The notes under the pieces: model-generated
Database searches by the model: none
Seen by the model: only the letters and a program-made list of their open reading frames with translations
What the model was told of the DNA's origin: nothing
Part shown: positions 22,648 to 28,731 of the stretch, in pieces
Layout: every line of letters begins with the position of its first letter
How positions within the stretch are numbered: position 1 is the first letter of the stretch
Virus record (IMG/VR): IMGVR_UViG_3300020428_000060
Location: 1 to 28,731 of that record
Strand: one strand, 5' to 3'
Origin: a virus
Length of the DNA: 28,731 nucleotides
Position numbers and translations under genes: made by a program

Positions 22648-23479
22648 AACAAAAGGCATAGGTGGGTCAGACGCTAACAAAATTTATAATGGCGACTGGC
22701 TTGATTTAAACAGAATCAAACGTGGCATAGCTGAACCTGAAGATTTGTCATGGGTTGTACCGGTACAGATTGGTATCGCTACAGAAAAACTAAACCTAGA
22801 TTTTATGGCACATGATTTAGGAGTTACATACAAACAATCAATTGATTTACCTCAACATGAATTTATGACAGGTCAGCTTGACGCTATTACAAAAGACGGC
22901 ATACCTGTTGAGTGCAAACACACACATGACAGGCGTGATATTTATTCTATTGCAGAGCAATATCATGCACAACTGAATCACTACATGATGTTATTTAATT
23001 ACATGATAGAAAAAGGTACACACCCTTTAGCTAAATGGTGTAAGAAAATTGACTACATGATATTAAGTGTAATCTTTGGTAATGCAAAACATGAATCAAT
23101 GACAGTAGATATTGATACTGCATTTTGTAATGAGCTTTACAAAAGAGAAAAAGCTTTTTGGTACTACGTAGAAAAAGATGAAGACCCAACAGGGTTTGAT
23201 ATCTTTGATGACAAGACACCAAAAAATATTATATTAAATGGCATGAGAACTATTGACTATACAGAAAATAAACAATGGGAATCAGTAGCTAGAGAATATA
23301 AAAAATGTAAGCAGCGTGTAAAAGAAGTAGAACTTAGCACACCAGAGTACAGAAAAACAAAAGAACTCAATGATGAGCTAAAGTCTATGATTGAAAACGA
23401 TGTAAGGAAAGTAACTGGTCATGGTATATCAGCTACTAGAAACAAAAGAAACTCAATAGTGATAACTATTGATAAATAA
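22640..23479 (+). CDS. YqaJ-type exonuclease (recombination nuclease)
   Basis: This 279-residue protein is a PD-(D/E)XK nuclease of the YqaJ/lambda-exonuclease group. GIGGSD (6-11) is the N-terminal family mark, IATEKLNLDF (46-55) holds the conserved Glu, TGQLDAI (78-83) has the catalytic Asp at 81, and VECKH (90-94) gives the E-x-K pair at 91 and 93. AEQYHAQLNHYMMLF (about 106-119) is the typical following helix. The C-terminal segment (from about 215) is a charged coil. It would digest the 5' strand of dsDNA to give ssDNA for the annealing protein encoded next. AAAGGAG lies about eight bases before the ATG. Confidence 0.87.
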   Translation: MDRTKGIGGSDANKIYNGDWLDLNRIKRGIAEPEDLSWVVPVQIGIATEKLNLDFMAHDLGVTYKQSIDLPQHEFMTGQLDAITKDGIPVECKHTHDRRDIYSIAEQYHAQLNHYMMLFNYMIEKGTHPLAKWCKKIDYMILSVIFGNAKHESMTVDIDTAFCNELYKREKAFWYYVEKDEDPTGFDIFDDKTPKNIILNGMRTIDYTENKQWESVAREYKKCKQRVKEVELSTPEYRKTKELNDELKSMIENDVRKVTGHGISATRNKRNSIVITIDK

Positions 23480-23498
23480 ATGTTAGGAGTATAATAAT

Positions 23499-24131
23499 AT
23501 GAGTAATCAAAATATTGAAAATATCATACTTGAACAAGTCATTCAACTGATAGATCAAGTAGACGCAAAAAGAAAAAGTAGTGGCGTTGACTTTCGTGGA
23601 AAGAAATATTCTATGGTTGTCGATAGAATAGCAACTTTTAGAAAATCATTTGGTTGGGAATATGGTATTGAAACCAGAGTAATCTCAGAACTAACTGGCG
23701 AAAACATGGTGGCTGTTGGTTGTTATGTCAAAAACTCAGAGGGTAGAATCGTTGGTAGTGGTCTTGCTTATGAGCATAAAGACAACGGACCTGTAAATAA
23801 AACATCAGCATTAGAAAACTGCGAAACATCAGCAATAGGTAGAGCATTAGCTTCTATGGGATTAGCTGGTGGAGAGTATGCTTCTGGAGATGAAGTTTAT
23901 GGGGTAGAAGATAAAGACCACGCTCTCTGGAGAGATGAGTTTCCTCTTGGTCTAATGAGTGTACTTACTGCTACGGAAGTTATGAGCGATAAAAACTTCA
24001 TGAAATTCAGCAATGACGGACAACAAAAAATATGGTTCTGCAAATACTTAGGCGAAAAAGAAAAAGAACATTACATAGATTATGCAGAAAAAAGAAAAGA
24101 AAAACTAATTGAACAACAGGAGAAAAAATGA
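23499..24131 (+). CDS. ssDNA-annealing recombinase (ERF/Rad52-like)
   Basis: This 210-residue protein contains the well-known phage annealase pattern KTSALENCETSAIGRALASM (101-120) followed by GLAGGEYASGDEV, with the N-terminal FRGKKYSMVVDRIATFRKSF (32-51) and the strand YVKNSEGRIVGSGLAYE (76-92). It should anneal complementary single strands made by the YqaJ-type exonuclease two genes earlier, giving a two-component recombination system for concatemer formation and repair. GGAG in TTAGGAG lies about ten bases before the ATG at 23499. Its stop overlaps the next start (ATGA). The exact superfamily branch (ERF or another Rad52-like group) is not certain. Confidence 0.8.
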   Translation: MSNQNIENIILEQVIQLIDQVDAKRKSSGVDFRGKKYSMVVDRIATFRKSFGWEYGIETRVISELTGENMVAVGCYVKNSEGRIVGSGLAYEHKDNGPVNKTSALENCETSAIGRALASMGLAGGEYASGDEVYGVEDKDHALWRDEFPLGLMSVLTATEVMSDKNFMKFSNDGQQKIWFCKYLGEKEKEHYIDYAEKRKEKLIEQQEKK

Positions 24132-24484
24132 AGATAAGTAAAAGTATAACAATACAAAACAGTAACTATAAAAACCAATCATATCTAATAAACTTTAAAT
24201 ACAGAGATGAAGATTGGGCTATTGTAGACGCACACTTTACATACGATACAGTTTATATAGAAGAATTAGAAAGACTAGAAACCGAATGGGACAATGAACC
24301 AATGTTGACCATTGTTCATCTAGAAAGTAAAACTTCATATCATGTGTATGTTGAAGATGTAGACGTATACGATAATCATTATGTAAACGCAGATAATTTA
24401 ATTGATTGTTTATTGACAAAATTGAATGATGAATGCTTTCAACATGTTGCATTAAATGTAGTAAAAAAGGAGGAAAGTAAATGA
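24128..24484 (+). CDS. Unknown protein between annealase and SSB (118 aa)
   Basis: This 118-residue acidic protein reads MKISKSITIQNSNYKNQSYL at the start, then YRDEDWAIVDAHFTYDTVYI (25-44) and LTIVHLESKTSYHVYVEDVD (about 60-79). It looks like a small beta-rich domain and has no motif I know. It is coupled to both neighbours by ATGA overlaps, so it is translated together with the annealing protein and SSB and may act in the same recombination or replication complex. A partner or modulator role is inference from position only. Confidence 0.6.
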   Translation: MKISKSITIQNSNYKNQSYLINFKYRDEDWAIVDAHFTYDTVYIEELERLETEWDNEPMLTIVHLESKTSYHVYVEDVDVYDNHYVNADNLIDCLLTKLNDECFQHVALNVVKKEESK

Positions 24485-24882
24485 GCTACGCTAAAATAAT
24501 ATTGAGTGGAAACATGGGCAAGGGTGCCGAGTTTAAAGAAACTAAATCAGGTACTGGTTATCTAAAGTTTAGTATTGCAGTCAATCAATGGGACAGTAGT
24601 GCTAAAGAAGAGAAACCCTCATGGTTTAATTGTCAAATGTGGGACAACAAACAAGGTAATAGACTTGATAGAATCAGACCTTATCTGGAGGGCGAATCTA
24701 ACAAGGGTAAGAAACTTGTAATAGACGGAACACCTAGTATCTGGCAAGACAAAGAGGGTAATAACGTATTGACTGTCAAGGTAATTGAAATAGATTTTGG
24801 TCCGAAAGATCAAACTAAAGAAGTCAAACAAGTTACTGAGAGTGTCAATGAAGTATTCAATGGAGAGGAGCCACCGTTCTAA
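24481..24882 (+). CDS. ssb: Single-stranded DNA-binding protein
   Basis: This 133-residue protein is an OB-fold SSB. GNMGKGAEFKETKSGTGYLK (10-29) and FSIAVNQWDS (30-39) form the first strands, PSWFNCQMWDNKQGNRLDRI (46-65) carries the aromatic DNA-contact region, and KKLVIDGTPSIWQDKEGNNV (77-96) the last strand. The C-terminal tail EVFNGEEPPF is the acidic tip that recruits replication and recombination partners. It sits in the recombination set and would protect ssDNA made by the exonuclease. The start overlaps the preceding stop (ATGA). Confidence 0.93.
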   Translation: MSYAKIILSGNMGKGAEFKETKSGTGYLKFSIAVNQWDSSAKEEKPSWFNCQMWDNKQGNRLDRIRPYLEGESNKGKKLVIDGTPSIWQDKEGNNVLTVKVIEIDFGPKDQTKEVKQVTESVNEVFNGEEPPF

Positions 24883-25112
24883 TGATAGAAATTAATGGAA
24901 AATGGCTTACGGAAAATCAAAACAAAGTATTGCTGTTTGTTAATGAATACATTGACAAGCATGGTTTTAGTCCAACAGTACTTGAAGTAGCCAAGCATAT
25001 GGATTTTAGATACAGAAGTCAGGCACAAATTGTTATAGATAGATTGTGTCATTATGGTTTTCTAGCAAAAAACAAAGACTTTAGTGTAAGAAATCTAGAA
25101 AAAGTTGAATAA
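24882..25112 (+). CDS. LexA-type winged-helix DNA-binding protein without protease
   Basis: This 76-residue protein matches the N-terminal DNA-binding domain of LexA: LTENQNKVLLFVNEYIDKHG (9-28), FSPTVLEVAKHMDFRYRSQA (29-48) and QIVIDRLCHYGFLAKNKDFS (49-68). The 'G.sPt..eia..l.f.s...v...l..L...G.l' rhythm is clear. The autoprotease domain is missing, so it cannot self-cleave in the SOS response. It may be a phage repressor or activator of early/late switching, or may compete with host LexA for operators. The ATG overlaps the SSB stop (TAATG); GAGGAG lies about eleven bases upstream. Confidence 0.75.
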   Translation: MIEINGKWLTENQNKVLLFVNEYIDKHGFSPTVLEVAKHMDFRYRSQAQIVIDRLCHYGFLAKNKDFSVRNLEKVE

Positions 25113-25122
25113 AAAGAAAGAA

Positions 25123-25413
25123 ATGCAAAACGTTTACAGACGCCAATCAGAGTATGGTTGTGTAGTCTGTAGGCGTTATGGTCTAACGCAGAAAACAAGG
25201 ACAGAAATACACCATTTAAGGGCTTCTATGGGTATGTCTCAGCGTAATGTGAAATGTATACCACTATGTACCGAACACCATAGGGGTAATACAGGTTTCC
25301 ATGGTATGGGTAGGCGTAGTTTCGAGAAAATGTTTTGCTCTGAATTAGAACTATTGAAATGGTATGAGCAAGAGACAGGCGACGTCGTTGACTGGACTAT
25401 TTTTGAAAAGTAA
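25123..25413 (+). CDS. Ref-like/HNH recombination nuclease
   Basis: This 96-residue protein has the zinc and catalytic layout of the Ref-type HNH family: CVVC at 13-16, EIHHLRA at 29-34, CIPLCTEHHRGNTGFHGMG at 45-63, where HH, Cys and the terminal HGMG...F residues line the active site. Ref of phage P1 is a RecA-dependent nuclease that enhances recombination; the small phage relatives usually lie near SSB or annealase genes, as here. I chose the ATG at 25123. A TTG at 25105 would add six residues and overlap the previous gene. This is the last plus-strand gene, ten bases from the convergent block. Confidence 0.75.
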   Translation: MQNVYRRQSEYGCVVCRRYGLTQKTRTEIHHLRASMGMSQRNVKCIPLCTEHHRGNTGFHGMGRRSFEKMFCSELELLKWYEQETGDVVDWTIFEK

Positions 25414-25423
25414 AAATCAAATT

Positions 25424-25648
25424 TTATCTTAAAGGGTTATCTGACCTAGCTTTAATTTCATCTACTTTAGCTTTCAATACTGCTATTTCTGCTTTGTTGA
25501 TAGCTATATCCTGTTCCAGAGGTTTAATGTCCGGCGCAGATTTAGCTTCAAGTACATCAATCCTTTGTATTAACTGACCTTGAAATACAAAAAGTGAACC
25601 GATAGTTATAACTAAACCTACGATTCCTGCTATTGTTTTAATATCCAC
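25424..25648 (-). CDS. Membrane-anchored coiled-coil protein (spanin-like), GTG start
   Basis: This 74-residue protein has an N-terminal span (IAGIVGLVITIGSLFVFQGQ, 6-25) and a coiled coil (about 26-70: IQRIDVLEAKSAPDIKPLEQ, then INKAEIAVLKAKVDEIKARS). That is the layout of inner-membrane spanin subunits and of other small phage envelope proteins. It starts at a GTG at 25648 with AGGAG five bases upstream, inside the end of the 560-residue gene. In a spanin pair the partner would be a short outer-membrane lipoprotein, and one is present two genes upstream at 27320-27448. The function is suggested by topology only. Confidence 0.55.
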   Translation of the reverse strand: MDIKTIAGIVGLVITIGSLFVFQGQLIQRIDVLEAKSAPDIKPLEQDIAINKAEIAVLKAKVDEIKARSDNPLR

Positions 25649-27320
25649 GTATTCTCCTTAAATGTTCTTCTGCTCTTATCCTTTCGTCAGTAGCTTCTTG
25701 AACTTTCTCTTGATATCTCTGTACGACGTCTTGATCGCCATAAGAAATGTCTGCATATATATCTCTAGTATCAATATAGTTTCTGGTTTCAAAGTATTCT
25801 CCACCGTCTATCTGCAATTGTTCATTAAATATATTCTTGTTTACATTAGAGTAATTGTCAAGGTTGTGGTTAGTTTGCATAGTTTTTGCCACGATAATTG
25901 ACGTAGCAACTAACCTCTGGTCTACCCTTTTTATTGTTTCATTTACCTTTTTTCTTATTTCTTCTATCGTAACAACTCTATTACTTCCTCCAGAAACTGT
26001 TTCATTCCTGCTTTCTTCCACCTCTTGATTTCCGCTTTCGATATTTTCTTCTGCTCCAGCAGTAGTTTCATTTCCAACATCTGAATCTCTATCTGCTGTT
26101 GCTTCTCTTTCTCCGTCAACTTCATTACGTTCACTATCTATTTCTTCAGATACGATAAGAGTTTCTGCTTCAGGTTGTCCAGATGAATTTTGATCTTCAT
26201 TTGAAATTTCTTCAACAACGGAAGTGGTGTCGTCGTTGACAATTGTGGTTTCGTTGTCTGCTGGTCGTTCAACGATTTCTTCTGGCTCTGGTTCGATGAT
26301 TGTTTCATCAATTGAGGTGTCGATTGTTTCATTACTGGCGACTTCTTCTGAGAAGTAGTCTTCGATAAGGGTTGTTTGAGCTTCAAAGTTTTCTCTTGTT
26401 TCAATAAACGTTTCGTCGATTTGGATTTCTGTTGGGATTTCCGTGAAGTTCTCTTGACTGTCATATGCTATCTCCATTTCTATTTCTGGTAGTTCTTCAA
26501 ACTGTTCTATAGTTGGAAGTTCTGTTAATTCTGAAAACTGTTCTGTTGCTAGTGGTACATTAAAAACATCTATAACGCCTGTATTAATTTCTTCTACTGT
26601 TGCTAATGGTTCAATATATATTTCTTCAATAGTTGTTAAAATTATTTCAGGAGTTTCATATAGTTCAAAGCTGTATTCTTCTGGTTCAAACTCTATTAAC
26701 TCTATATCAGTAGCTTCTTCTACAAACTCTACTGCCGTAGCTATATCTGTCTCTTGTTCTGTGCTTAAAAATATAGGATTAGGTTCATAGTCTATGACAA
26801 GGGTAGGGTTTTTTAAATCTACTGCTCTATGATATTGCGATTGTGAACTTTCTCTAAAGTCAAACTTAACGTTGATGTTATAATTTGTATTTACGTTCAT
26901 ACCCTCTATGTAGGTAGATGTATACGTTTGATAGGGCGTGATTTGGCTAAACGCTACTGTTCTTTTTTGTGTTGTAACTGTACCGTCACTAGCTGTAATG
27001 GTTTGAATCATGTCTGTTTCACTAGACAAGTTATTCCAATGCCATATGTCTGCGCCTAGTGTAGATGACCAGCCATATTGTATTTGATCTTCAGTTAAAT
27101 ACTCAGATAAACTTACATCTCTTTCAATGCTGTCACCATGATGTGCTGCGACAATACTGTTGCCATGATTATGAGATGGGTCATTACACGTCCACTCATT
27201 GTGATTAGAGTTATTATTAAAAAACTGTTGTGGTAATAAATTGTTTGTAGTTTCTGCATTAGCTAGTGTGCTAACAATTAACATTACTAAAAGAAAAATA
27301 TTTAATCTGTCTAAATCCAT
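25638..27320 (-). CDS. Exported protein with long acidic low-complexity region (560 aa)
   Basis: A signal peptide (residues 1-22, MDLDRLNIFLLVMLIVSTLANA, cut after LANA) leads a beta-rich domain (about 23-180, with YLTEDQIQYGWSSTLGADIW and QITPYQTYTSTYIEGM), a long region made mostly of E, I, T, P and V (about 180-470), and a C-terminal helical domain (about 460-560, IRKKVNETIKRVDQRLVATS and YADISYGDQDVVQRYQEK). Proteins with this order of parts are seen in marine phages without assigned role. It starts on the TAATG overlap with the lipoprotein gene. Export to the periplasm is unusual for a phage protein of this size. No enzyme motif was seen. Confidence 0.7.
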   Translation of the reverse strand: MDLDRLNIFLLVMLIVSTLANAETTNNLLPQQFFNNNSNHNEWTCNDPSHNHGNSIVAAHHGDSIERDVSLSEYLTEDQIQYGWSSTLGADIWHWNNLSSETDMIQTITASDGTVTTQKRTVAFSQITPYQTYTSTYIEGMNVNTNYNINVKFDFRESSQSQYHRAVDLKNPTLVIDYEPNPIFLSTEQETDIATAVEFVEEATDIELIEFEPEEYSFELYETPEIILTTIEEIYIEPLATVEEINTGVIDVFNVPLATEQFSELTELPTIEQFEELPEIEMEIAYDSQENFTEIPTEIQIDETFIETRENFEAQTTLIEDYFSEEVASNETIDTSIDETIIEPEPEEIVERPADNETTIVNDDTTSVVEEISNEDQNSSGQPEAETLIVSEEIDSERNEVDGEREATADRDSDVGNETTAGAEENIESGNQEVEESRNETVSGGSNRVVTIEEIRKKVNETIKRVDQRLVATSIIVAKTMQTNHNLDNYSNVNKNIFNEQLQIDGGEYFETRNYIDTRDIYADISYGDQDVVQRYQEKVQEATDERIRAEEHLRRIRGY

Positions 27321-27448
27321 TACTCGTATACTGGTGTTGGTACGCTTTGTTCGTTGCTACCATATATTTGTATAGGTCTTAACTCTATAGTTTTACTTGC
27401 ACATGAAACAATAACGCTAGTCATGATTATGATTGCTATGGTCTTCAT
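27320..27448 (-). CDS. Small lipoprotein (42 aa), possible outer spanin
   Basis: This 42-residue gene reads MKTIAIIIMTSVIVSCASKT, IELRPIQIYGSNEQSVPTPV and YE. Lys at 2 followed by a hydrophobic core and the lipobox IVSC, with Cys at 16, marks a lipoprotein signal peptide for signal peptidase II. The mature part is only 27 residues and Pro-rich at the end (PIQIYG, PTPV). Short Pro-containing lipoproteins in phage lysis regions are often outer spanins. Its start overlaps the end of the 227-residue gene by 32 bases, and its stop shares one base with the next ATG. Too short for most gene callers. Confidence 0.7.
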   Translation of the reverse strand: MKTIAIIIMTSVIVSCASKTIELRPIQIYGSNEQSVPTPVYE

Positions 27449-28100
27449 TTAAACTCTCTTTATACTTTCTGTATTGTTCTACCTTGTCATTAGTTTCTTT
27501 GCTTGAACTTCCTTTGTGTGCATATTCTTTTGTTCTATGGAATCCACCTACTTCTTCCCAGCGTTTTTCTGCTTGTTCAGAAATAAGTCCGTCAATTGGG
27601 CAGACTGAACCAGCAGATTTCATAGCATTCCAGACGTTTTCATCTTGGCACATCAATGATATGGCAGCGACTTTCATGCCAAGTTTTGCTAGTACCGAAG
27701 TAGCTTTGCGACGTTCACAATTTTTATCCACAATATAGGACCCAGCTGTAGCAGATATAGTCATGACGCTTACACCCGCAGCAAGAGGTATAAGGCAACT
27801 ATCCTGACCATAAGAACTCATCGACGGCGCCGACGACATAGAAACTGGATTGGATTTTGCTTCGTTGCTTGTAGAATTGCTGGTTGTGTTATTTGTGGTA
27901 TTGGAACTTCCACTTGAATAGGTCGTTGTAACATCTGAATTGTACCCTCCGGTGATTGCAGTTTGACTTCCAGAAGTCGATGTTTGAGAATTTGTAGTCG
28001 CCCCAGAGGAAGTAACATCACTAAGACTGGATTCTATACCTAGTAATAGAATAAGTATAGCGACTATAATTAAAGCGGGTTTTATTTTTGATCTATCCAT
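27417..28100 (-). CDS. Membrane-anchored Ser/Thr/Asn-rich protein with four cysteines
   Basis: This 227-residue protein has a signal anchor (ALIIVAILILLLGIESSLSD, 9-28), a low-complexity stretch of S, T, N and G (about 29-97), and a folded domain with SCLIPLAAGVSVMTISATAG, DKNCERRKATSVLAKLGMKV and AAISLMCQDENVWNAMKSAG, then CPIDG. Four cysteines in that domain probably form two disulphides in the periplasm. The C-terminus is His-rich (DHSNHNHD). Proteins with this 'GQDSCLIP...GV......G.Y..D.NCER.K....L...GMKVA..S..CQD..V..AM..AG..CP..G' pattern are frequent in marine phages and lie next to lysis-like genes. Function is unknown. Confidence 0.72.
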   Translation of the reverse strand: MDRSKIKPALIIVAILILLLGIESSLSDVTSSGATTNSQTSTSGSQTAITGGYNSDVTTTYSSGSSNTTNNTTSNSTSNEAKSNPVSMSSAPSMSSYGQDSCLIPLAAGVSVMTISATAGSYIVDKNCERRKATSVLAKLGMKVAAISLMCQDENVWNAMKSAGSVCPIDGLISEQAEKRWEEVGGFHRTKEYAHKGSSSKETNDKVEQYRKYKESLNEDHSNHNHD

Positions 28101-28104
28101 TGTT

Positions 28105-28542
28105 TCATTTACGTACTAAACTTCCGCCGAAGTATAAACCGATAATTGATGAGACAACATGAGTGTCTAATGGCGTAATAACCAATGCACCTGTCATTGG
28201 TTTCCATTGTGTCATGTCTGTGCTTGACGCAAATATCCACCAACCTTGCATAACTTCTTCTGTATAACCAACATAAATTGTTAAATCAGGATTTATAAAT
28301 GGTGCAAGTTTGGGTATAACTAATATAGACACTACTGCTATAAGGGCTATCCAACGTCTGGTATTTTTTGTAAATTGATCTGTAACATTTCTAGCTTTGT
28401 CAATTTGTTTGGCTGAAAATTCTGCTCGTTGCATAAACATCTTTTGTTTATCAGCTTCTGCTTGAGATTTTTGAGCCATGATAGATAACACCCCGCCTAG
28501 GATTGTGCTAGCTAGCATGCTGAGTAGCTCCATAGGTATCAT
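28105..28542 (-). CDS. Small multi-span membrane protein, holin-like
   Basis: This 145-residue protein has three hydrophobic spans: about 5-22 (ELLSMLASTILGGVLSIM), 61-78 (WIALIAVVSILVIPKLAP) and 122-140 (THVVSSIIGLYFGGSLVR), with a charged helix between the first two (SQAEADKQKMFMQRAEF, then KNTRRW). The GLYFGGS ending resembles phage three-span holins. The start at 28542 overlaps the previous stop (ATGA); a longer in-frame start at 28590 would cover most of the upstream gene. It may form the lethal membrane hole or be a membrane scaffold. Role inferred from topology. Confidence 0.65.
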   Translation of the reverse strand: MIPMELLSMLASTILGGVLSIMAQKSQAEADKQKMFMQRAEFSAKQIDKARNVTDQFTKNTRRWIALIAVVSILVIPKLAPFINPDLTIYVGYTEEVMQGWWIFASSTDMTQWKPMTGALVITPLDTHVVSSIIGLYFGGSLVRK

Positions 28543-28703
28543 GAGTTGTAGAAATAGCCCCCTACTATTGCAGCTATACCACCTAGCCATGCTATAAATG
28601 TAATAGCGCCTTTGCCTTTGTTAATAGCTTCTTCAAGCTTGGCGATTCTGTCTTCTAATGATTCGAGTTTATCTAATATTTGTGAATTGGTTACTGTTCT
28701 CAT
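28539..28703 (-). CDS. Small coiled-coil plus membrane-span protein (54 aa)
   Basis: This 54-residue gene encodes MRTVTNSQILDKLESLEDRI, AKLEEAINKGKGAITFIAWL and GGIAAIVGGYFYNS. A coiled coil (9-28) is followed by a single membrane span (33-50). Small proteins of this type (DKLE.LE.RI..LE..........A...GG.AA..G.....S) are common next to holin genes of podoviruses and may act as holin or antiholin partner. AAAGGA lies about seven bases before the ATG at 28703. Its TGA overlaps the ATG of the holin-like gene, so the two are coupled. Confidence 0.7.
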   Translation of the reverse strand: MRTVTNSQILDKLESLEDRIAKLEEAINKGKGAITFIAWLGGIAAIVGGYFYNS

Positions 28704-28731
28704 TTAAAAATCCTTTCTATAAAAAATGCAG

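Noticed and set aside
26138-26464. 108-residue K/Q/S-rich frame within the exported-protein gene
   Set aside because: A by-product of the low-complexity codons (GAA, ACA, ATT) in the main frame; no ribosome site.
1-28731. tRNA, CRISPR array, insertion sequence or integrase/att site
   Set aside because: No cloverleaf with a CCA-type acceptor, no regular spaced repeats, and no transposase or integrase motif was found in any frame.

Overview
The window reads as about 28.7 kb of an AT-rich, short-tailed (podovirus-type) double-stranded DNA phage genome. No host gene, rRNA, tRNA, integrase or CRISPR array was seen. The low G+C, the very compact packing with many ATGA, TAATG and similar stop/start overlaps, and the particular set of small basic proteins recall phages of marine Pelagibacterales (SAR11) and related surface-ocean bacteria. 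That host assignment is inference from protein resemblance and base composition.

Layout. Positions 1-18681, minus strand, form one long packaging, head and tail block read right to left: terminase small subunit, a run of small basic proteins, terminase large subunit, portal, small proteins, scaffold, a T7 gp13-like protein, major capsid, a small head protein, tail tubes A (gp11-like) and B (gp12-like), three internal virion proteins (gp14, gp15 and gp16-like) and the start of a T7-type tail fibre cut by the left edge. Positions 19007-25413, plus strand, form the early block: small unknown proteins, then a replication and recombination set of DnaT-like protein, possible helicase-loader-like protein, YqaJ-type exonuclease, ERF/Rad52-like annealing protein, SSB, LexA-type winged helix and Ref-like HNH nuclease. 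Positions 25424-28703, minus strand again, form an envelope and lysis-like block of small membrane proteins, a 42-residue lipoprotein, a large exported acidic protein and a GTG-started membrane/coiled-coil protein. If the contig is circular, this block lies directly downstream of the tail fibre, which would be a usual place for lysis genes.

No DNA polymerase, primase-helicase, RNA polymerase or endolysin is visible. The replication genes present suggest that the phage recruits the host replisome and relies on its own recombination for concatemer formation, but part of the genome may be outside the window.

The least ordinary part is the non-coding DNA. (a) The 325 nt between terS and the first early gene folds into three successive stem-loops. 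The last is an imperfect inverted repeat with two 66-nt arms that ends exactly at the ribosome binding site of the early gene. (b) The 240 nt on the other side of terS holds a 24-bp interrupted hairpin plus three short hairpins. (c) The 271 nt before the DnaT-like gene holds a two-unit tandem structured element with mutually exclusive pairing options and a chain of three further hairpins. (d) An early promoter-like site is bracketed by two palindrome pairs. Several genes too short for routine ORF calling (31-59 codons) are identified here by ribosome binding sites and exact stop/start overlaps, and a family-typical 48-residue protein is hidden in the frame opposite a misleading longer ORF.
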